Shown piece after piece: positions 24,101 through 27,840 of a stretch of DNA of 27,840 bases (the first letter of the stretch is position 1; each line of letters starts with the position of its first letter). The DNA comes from DASPOJ01 sp049790315. GTDB lineage: Bacteria; Acidobacteriota; Terriglobia; Acidiferrales; UBA7541. The position numbers and the translations under genes are program-made. The notes below the pieces were generated by a model. The model was not told the DNA's origin. It saw only the letters and a program-made list of their open reading frames with translations, and ran no database searches. The DNA lies in assembly GCA_049790315.1 (NCBI GenBank), contig JBAQYV010000161.1, positions 1 to 27,840 on the forward strand. Direction: 5' to 3'.

Positions 24101-25612
24101 ACTGCGCGCATCTGGCAGGTGCCTACCGGCAAGGGAGTTGGCCAGCCGATGCGCCACGACGGCTGGGTCCGTTCCGCGGACTTTAGTCCGGATGGCCGCA
24201 TGGTCATCACTTCGTCGTATGACCGCACCGCGCGAATTTGGGACGCGCTCACCGGTTTACCTCTCGGCGAACCGCTGCGGCACAGCGGCACGGTCTACAT
24301 GGCGCGATTCGGCAAAGACAATTCCACTATCGTGACGGCTTCCTTTAACCACACCGCGGAAATTTGGAAATGGCAACAAACGGCGGCGTTGCCGCTAATG
24401 AAGCAAACCGGCGCAATGATCTCCGCTTTTTTCGACGTCCGCGGTCAACATCTCGCAACTGTTTCCAGCCAGGGCGTACAGATTTGGGATCCAGTAACAG
24501 GCCAGCCTCAGGGCGCGCCAATTCTCCCCGAGAATTCTAGGGATGTCGTCACAGGCGCAAGCTTCAGCCCGGACGGCAACTCGCTCCTAATCGCCACCGC
24601 CGGTTCCGCCCAAGTATGGGACCTCGCCGCCCGCAACGTAGTAACAACATTAAAACCGCCGGATCCGGTCCTCCACGCCGCCTTTGGTCCGGACGATCAT
24701 CTGATCATGATTGTGTCCGCGAGCGGCATCTCGCTCTGGGACGCGAAATCCGCTCAGTCTGCAGAGCCAAATCGAAGCGTTCGTCCTTCTCTCGCGCCGG
24801 GCGACAAGGTCGTGAACGCGAGATTCAGCCCCGATGGACATGTGATCGCCATTTACACATACGATGGTGCAATCGTTCTTTGCGACGCGGATTCTGGCAA
24901 GTTGATCGGGAAGCCCATGCAGCACAATGGTCCCGTAACCAACGTGGCTTTCAGCCCCGATAGCCAATGGCTCGTCACCAATTCCGCCGATCACACTGCG
25001 CGAATCTGGAATGCGCGAACGGGAGACCCCGCCGGCACGATGCGCGTCGATAGCTGGGTAACCGACGCCGAGTTCAGCCCCGACGGCAAGTGGATCGTAA
25101 CCGCTTCCTCCAATTCGACGGCGCAGGTCTGGGATGCCAGAACAACTCAGCCGGTAAGTCAGCTCATGCGGCACGAGGATGCCGTAGTTTCCGCCAGCTT
25201 CAGTCCGGATAGCCGCTGGGTTGTCACCGCATCCTCGGACGGCACCGCCCAAGTATGGGACGCTCAGACGGGCATTCCGGTCGGCAAGCCGATGGCCTCC
25301 GCGAGCAAGGTCGTCACCGCAAGTTTCAGCCCCGATGGCAACTGGGTCCTCACGGGATCGCTCGATGGAACCGCCCGCATTTGGGAAGCACCCGTCACTA
25401 CTAAAAAATCGCCGGCATGGTTGATCGAACTCGCCGAAGATGTTGGCGGATTGAGCCTGGATTCTCACGGCGTGCTTCAAACCACTCCGCGAGATGCTGC
25501 CGAGTTGCGAAATCGCCTCAACAGTCTATCTGTCTCCGATAACGTGGACCGCTTTGGTCATTGGATGGCGTCCGATCCCGCCACTCGCTCCGTTTCGCCT
25601 CGAGGAAATTAG
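21101..25612 (+). CDS. DUF4062 - STAND NTPase - membrane helix - WD40 giant sensor protein
   Basis: A 1503-residue multidomain protein. Residues 1-115 are a DUF4062 domain: LRIFISSPSDVRAER (4-18), DVVICVLWAKIGTRLP (65-80) and GTEWEFEDAL (93-102). After a helical linker comes the STAND NTPase (nSTAND1 type): SPFRGLDVFHAQHQKIFFGR (198-217), Walker A GMSGCGKSS with K249, Walker B LILVIDQLEEMF with D360, an arginine-containing ATMRSDLY and the winged-helix lid up to about 640. One membrane helix lies at 672-691, and 16 WD40 repeats of about 42 residues occupy 759-1432. STAND proteins are switches that oligomerise when their repeat sensor binds a ligand and then activate the N-terminal effector. 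DUF4062 would be the effector here. Its position beside catabolic genes does not reveal the ligand. There is no clear ribosome binding site at 21101, suggesting low translation. Confidence 0.9.
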   Translation: MKTLRIFISSPSDVRAERVRAYDVVQRLQTKFRAFIKIEPILWEDEPMRATSSFQAQISKPSESDVVICVLWAKIGTRLPRNFRRPDGSVPTGTEWEFEDALESYKTRGTPDLLVYRKTAPPEIKVTSDQMLEEWQSQKKALDAFLNRWFRDHEGAFQAAFSAFDTDEDFEKLLEKHLEKIISLRLDKPELISWTEGSPFRGLDVFHAQHQKIFFGRDLAIAEITNRLLEQSLRGRVFLLVLGMSGCGKSSLVRAGVLPELMRLGVANEVGCWRWAILRPSEASGTLTECLASALFTEKNALPELSQLGYDVQRFADFLRDAPAHAIPLIEAALAKVSRQFAHESLRSKPPEARLILVIDQLEEMFTIERFDAAQRAAFIGAISALSRSGLVWVVATMRSDLYASCAEIEGFRALKSDDGQYDLGAPGVSETGQIIRMPALAAGLSFESHPVTHRKLDDALQEEASKSPEALPLLEFCLDELYKLRTESLLITWDAYQKLGGLNGAITKRAEEVFSSLSVAGQRAFPRVLSSLVTMDASATSRPARRKDLEANPAMAEVIASFTRANLFVTDVNQAGEPVVAVAHEALIGSWPRVQDWVHENKDFLRLKTRIAQAAHRWHESGEDSDFLLPEGKALAEAQDALTKRREELEDIEFVQSSIKVAAHRNVVRRFLAAAALTVALSLIFGSVILQQRHDALAATAAASEADFTFAADEMERNEIPVSLAYLADALRKNPENQKAIALTVAELQDSPLPILSMRHDDEVQDAEFSPDGARVVTASVDGTARIWDAKTGQQLNAQPMRHANWVHTAEFSPDGTEVITGSWDGTARVWNAQTGAEIGAPLQHNGRVLTATFSPDGTKIATACYDGTAHVWDARTLQPIGSPMQHTGPVWSARFSPDSTRVVTASADHTARVWDASTGAPISYLGQPAVLRHQDEVNLAIFSPDGKWIATGSDDGTARIWDTRTFQATGEPLQHGAPVNFASFSRDSRFVVTASSDHTARIWQVPTGKGVGQPMRHDGWVRSADFSPDGRMVITSSYDRTARIWDALTGLPLGEPLRHSGTVYMARFGKDNSTIVTASFNHTAEIWKWQQTAALPLMKQTGAMISAFFDVRGQHLATVSSQGVQIWDPVTGQPQGAPILPENSRDVVTGASFSPDGNSLLIATAGSAQVWDLAARNVVTTLKPPDPVLHAAFGPDDHLIMIVSASGISLWDAKSAQSAEPNRSVRPSLAPGDKVVNARFSPDGHVIAIYTYDGAIVLCDADSGKLIGKPMQHNGPVTNVAFSPDSQWLVTNSADHTARIWNARTGDPAGTMRVDSWVTDAEFSPDGKWIVTASSNSTAQVWDARTTQPVSQLMRHEDAVVSASFSPDSRWVVTASSDGTAQVWDAQTGIPVGKPMASASKVVTASFSPDGNWVLTGSLDGTARIWEAPVTTKKSPAWLIELAEDVGGLSLDSHGVLQTTPRDAAELRNRLNSLSVSDNVDRFGHWMASDPATRSVSPRGN
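23375..25397 (+). repeat. Tandem array of 16 WD40 repeats within the STAND gene
   Basis: The period is about 126 bases (42 residues), with the core FSPDG...TASxDGTARIWD. Repeats 1-8 and 13-16 keep the core closely; repeats 9-12 (24398-24916) are degenerate, for example FFDVRGQHLATVSSQGVQIW. Most canonical repeats open with (M/L)(R/Q)H before a short polar turn. The copies differ at DNA level, so they are not a very recent expansion. Sixteen blades would make two propellers. Confidence 0.88.
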
Positions 25613-25775
25613 ACAGGTGTCGCTTGGCGTGCCGGTCCCAAAGGATCGATCGCACCCATGGTCTCCGCGAAATAGCGTACAAAGCGGGCGCGATCACAAA
25701 TCAAACCGCGGTGCTGCGCTACGAGTCGATTTTATGTGTGTAGCATTTCGCGGTGAACGCCGGGAGGATTTCCCG

Positions 25776-27464
25776 CTACCGATACCGATAGAGCCGCACC
25801 CGATAAACGATCCCTCGCGCGGAATCGTCCGCGTTCAACTTCAGCACTTGTCCCGCTGAAGTCTCATCGCCGTTCATCCGCCGTCCGGTCACCCATTGGC
25901 CGCCATCGAAAGATTCTTCGTCGATGCTTTCGATCCCCACTATCGGCAATCCCGGCGTGTTCGCCGAAAACATGACCACCGCGTTCCCGCTTCCCGCCAC
26001 GATGTATTCATTCGGCCCCGTCTGCAGAAATAGCGCCGATGCGCGCGCCGCGGCCGCGTCGCCCGTCGCACCCGCAGGTCGCGTCACCATCATTGTGTAA
26101 TCGCCCAGCGAAATCCTGCCCGCCCGCTGAGCCTCTCCTTCCAGCACCACAGCGGAGATTTCGCCCGTCGATTGTTTCTCAAGGATCATCGGCGTCAAAT
26201 GAGCCAAAGTCGCGTAAACATCGCTGATGGACCCGCCCGATTTTTCCGCCGTGCCCAACACGTCCACTGGAGCGGCGTTCTCGGAGTCAATCCCGAATGG
26301 CGAAAATCCAATCGTCGAAACTTGCCCCAGCGCATAGTAAGCGTTCGCCGCTCCCACCGCTCCGCCTCGCGCCTCCGGAATGAAAAGTGGATTGTCCGCG
26401 CGCATATATCTCTGCACCCACTCCGCGAAATCGTCTAAGTAAATGTCGGGCGATATCAAATCGATCGCCGTACCGCCCGCGCGCCACACGTCCATCGAAT
26501 GCGCCAGCGGACCGCCGCTGGCGTACTGCCCCGCCTGGTAATTCGGCCGGATCAGCGCCGCATTCACGTACATCGGAATCGCATACTCCGCCTTGCCCGC
26601 CGCCGCGACGTAATTGATGTAGCTGCCGTATTGCCAGGACATGAAGAAATCGTCCGTCATCGCGCTCTTGCCGAAAACTTCTTCCCACGATCCCGTCGTC
26701 TTGCCGCCGTTCGCTTCCCAGATCGCCCGAAGCTCCGGATTTAGTCCCGCCCTGTGCTGTTGCAGATAGCTCGTCAGCGCTGCGGGCGCCGCTCCCGTGA
26801 ACGCCGCGTTCGCCACAGCCGAACGATCTCGCGAATCGGGGTACACCCCTACTTCGTTCTCCACCTGCACCATGATCACCGTGTGCGCGTCGCCGTCCAT
26901 CTCCCGAATATGTCGCATCAATGCCGCGAACGCGCGCGCATCCGTATCGCGATTCACCGCGTTGAAAGGCGATAGCCGCTCCGTATCCCGCCCATCCGCG
27001 GTTTGAACGCGTGGGAATTTATCCGTATTGTCTTTCACCCACGCAGGTGCGTAACTCGAAAGAGTGTTCTTCCAGCTCCCGAACCACAAGAACACCAATT
27101 TCAAATTGTTTTGCCGCGCCCCGTTGATCAAACCGTCCACAACCTCAAAATTGAACTTTCCTTCCTCGGGTTCGATCGTTTCCCAAGCCACCGGCGCCAG
27201 CACCGTGTTCAAATGCATCGCCGCAAGCCGCGGCCAGATCGGCTTCATATACGCCAGGCTCGAAGAACTCGAATTGTGCAGTTCGCCGCCGAGGATCAGA
27301 AACGGTTTGCCGTCCACAATCAGTTGCGTTGTGACGCCTCGCTTTTCAAGATGCGGCAAGCCCGATTTCGCCGCGCTCGTTTGCCCCGCCGCGTGGCCGG
27401 CGCAAACCAACACGAAAACCACCACCGCAATTCCCGGCAATTTAGATTTCGTCCCGTTGATCAT
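25776..27464 (-). CDS. Secreted GH35 family glycosidase (beta-galactosidase type, DUF5597-like C-terminus)
   Basis: A 562-residue exported enzyme. Residues 1-28 are a signal peptide (GIAVVVFVLVCAGHAAG). The GH35/GH42-like barrel begins FLILGGELHNSSSSS (55-69) and NTVLAPVAWETIEPEEG (86-102). The acid/base E204 lies in VQVENEVG and the nucleophile E364 in PLFIPEARGG. The C-terminal part (about 420-562), with SLGDYTMMVTRP and ending in GIVYRVRLYRYR, matches the DUF5597 beta domain often attached to such enzymes. The substrate is probably beta-galactosides or arabinoxylan side chains; this cannot be fixed from sequence. GGAG lies about 9 bases before the ATG. It is convergent with the STAND gene, with 163 bases between them that hold nothing I can identify. 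Confidence 0.9.
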   Translation of the reverse strand: MINGTKSKLPGIAVVVFVLVCAGHAAGQTSAAKSGLPHLEKRGVTTQLIVDGKPFLILGGELHNSSSSSLAYMKPIWPRLAAMHLNTVLAPVAWETIEPEEGKFNFEVVDGLINGARQNNLKLVFLWFGSWKNTLSSYAPAWVKDNTDKFPRVQTADGRDTERLSPFNAVNRDTDARAFAALMRHIREMDGDAHTVIMVQVENEVGVYPDSRDRSAVANAAFTGAAPAALTSYLQQHRAGLNPELRAIWEANGGKTTGSWEEVFGKSAMTDDFFMSWQYGSYINYVAAAGKAEYAIPMYVNAALIRPNYQAGQYASGGPLAHSMDVWRAGGTAIDLISPDIYLDDFAEWVQRYMRADNPLFIPEARGGAVGAANAYYALGQVSTIGFSPFGIDSENAAPVDVLGTAEKSGGSISDVYATLAHLTPMILEKQSTGEISAVVLEGEAQRAGRISLGDYTMMVTRPAGATGDAAAARASALFLQTGPNEYIVAGSGNAVVMFSANTPGLPIVGIESIDEESFDGGQWVTGRRMNGDETSAGQVLKLNADDSARGIVYRVRLYRYR

Positions 27465-27660
27465 TGGCTTGTCTCCATGCAGTTGATGGCGGAGTGCGGA
27501 TCACTCTTGTTCGAGGCCGCCCTTTTCCACTTCGTGCATGCGAATGATAACACTGTCAACTTTCACCCTGCGGCGAGATTGAGCGTCCGTGGACGGCGTC
27601 GTGGGCGGTTGGGATTTGTTCTAATCATTGCCCTGTGGAAATCCCTTCGAATACTCAAAA

Positions 27661-27666
27661 TATAAT
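27661..27666 (+). promoter_or_regulatory. Possible -10 box of a promoter at the right edge
   Basis: TATAAT matches the -10 consensus exactly in an AT-rich stretch. The best -35 candidate, TGGAAA at 27636-27641, is weak and 19 bases away. Transcription to the right would give a leader of about 30 bases before the ATG at 27702. Confidence 0.3.
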
Positions 27667-27701
27667 ATTGCGGTATCGGTAAAAATGTGATATCAGGTGG
27701 T

Positions 27702-27840
27702 ATGAAGCTGAAACAATTCCTCGATTTCCCTCCATCCAGTCACCATGCCGCATACGTCTGCCAGAATGTCGCTATAACTCCTTTATTGTCAGTCAATTGC
27801 CCAAAGAGTGCGCATCTCATTGATAAAAAGCATCTTGAAC
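27702..27840 (+). CDS. Possible N-terminal start of a gene running off the window
   Basis: From ATG 27702 the frame is open for 46 codons to the window end: MKLKQFLDFPPSSHHAAYVC, then QNVAITPLLSVNCPKSAHLI and onward. AGGTGG lies immediately upstream, closer than ideal. The composition is more AT-rich than the rest of the window. No family is recognisable from so little; it may be non-coding. Confidence 0.25.
   Translation, partial: MKLKQFLDFPPSSHHAAYVCQNVAITPLLSVNCPKSAHLIDKKHLE

Noticed and set aside
23375..25397. Possible CRISPR or tandem DNA repeat array
   Set aside because: The periodicity is 126 bases, in frame and degenerate at DNA level; it encodes WD40 blades.
23570..25480. Long minus-strand frames with repetitive translation opposite the WD40 region
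   Set aside because: Their repetitive look is the reverse-complement image of the WD40 repeats, not an independent repeat protein.
25613..25775. Terminator or small gene between the STAND and GH35 genes
   Set aside because: No stable hairpin with a T tract and no frame with a ribosome site could be found.

Overview
The window looks like a chromosomal segment of a free-living, probably soil-dwelling Acidobacteriota (Terriglobia-type) genome. That is an inference from the gene content: a DUF4142 protein, long-form KdpC, secreted GH3 and GH35 glycosidases, an M61 peptidase with a PDZ domain, and a DUF4062/STAND/WD40 giant protein. GC content is moderately high and most genes start from AG-rich ribosome binding sites. 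I saw no rRNA, tRNA, CRISPR array, transposase or integrase, so the region reads as chromosome rather than as a mobile island.

Layout. Bases 1-5600 hold housekeeping and accessory single genes: the 3' end of an unknown gene, a secreted DUF4142 protein, a DUF72 protein on the minus strand, a class I methyltransferase, a truncated remnant of a small membrane protein, a pirin, a strong hairpin terminator between convergent genes, and a DEAD-box RNA helicase. Bases 5850-12920 are a high-affinity potassium uptake locus: a small membrane protein overlapping kdpE, a Usp-like protein, a 31-residue membrane peptide, kdpF, kdpA, kdpB and an enlarged kdpC. No KdpD sensor kinase is encoded here. The two transcription units share a direct-repeat motif that is a candidate KdpE operator.

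Bases 12986-18499 are a minus-strand run: a secreted GH3 glycosidase carrying a PA14 domain, then a ModF/YlmA-like ABC ATPase, then a polytopic GT-C-like membrane protein. An M61 peptidase is transcribed divergently from them (18881-20806).

Bases 21101-25612 encode the most unusual gene, a 1503-residue protein with an N-terminal DUF4062 domain, a STAND-type NTPase, one membrane segment and 16 WD40 repeats. This architecture fits a ligand-sensing signalling or conflict ATPase and is the best candidate for an undescribed system. It has no recognisable defence neighbours, only a doubtful small divergent ORF. The window closes with a secreted GH35 glycosidase on the minus strand and an AT-rich segment that may begin another gene.

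Biological theme: potassium and turgor homeostasis, plant or microbial polysaccharide and peptide breakdown at the cell envelope, and a large STAND sensor. All functional assignments come from reading motifs by eye; no database search was run.
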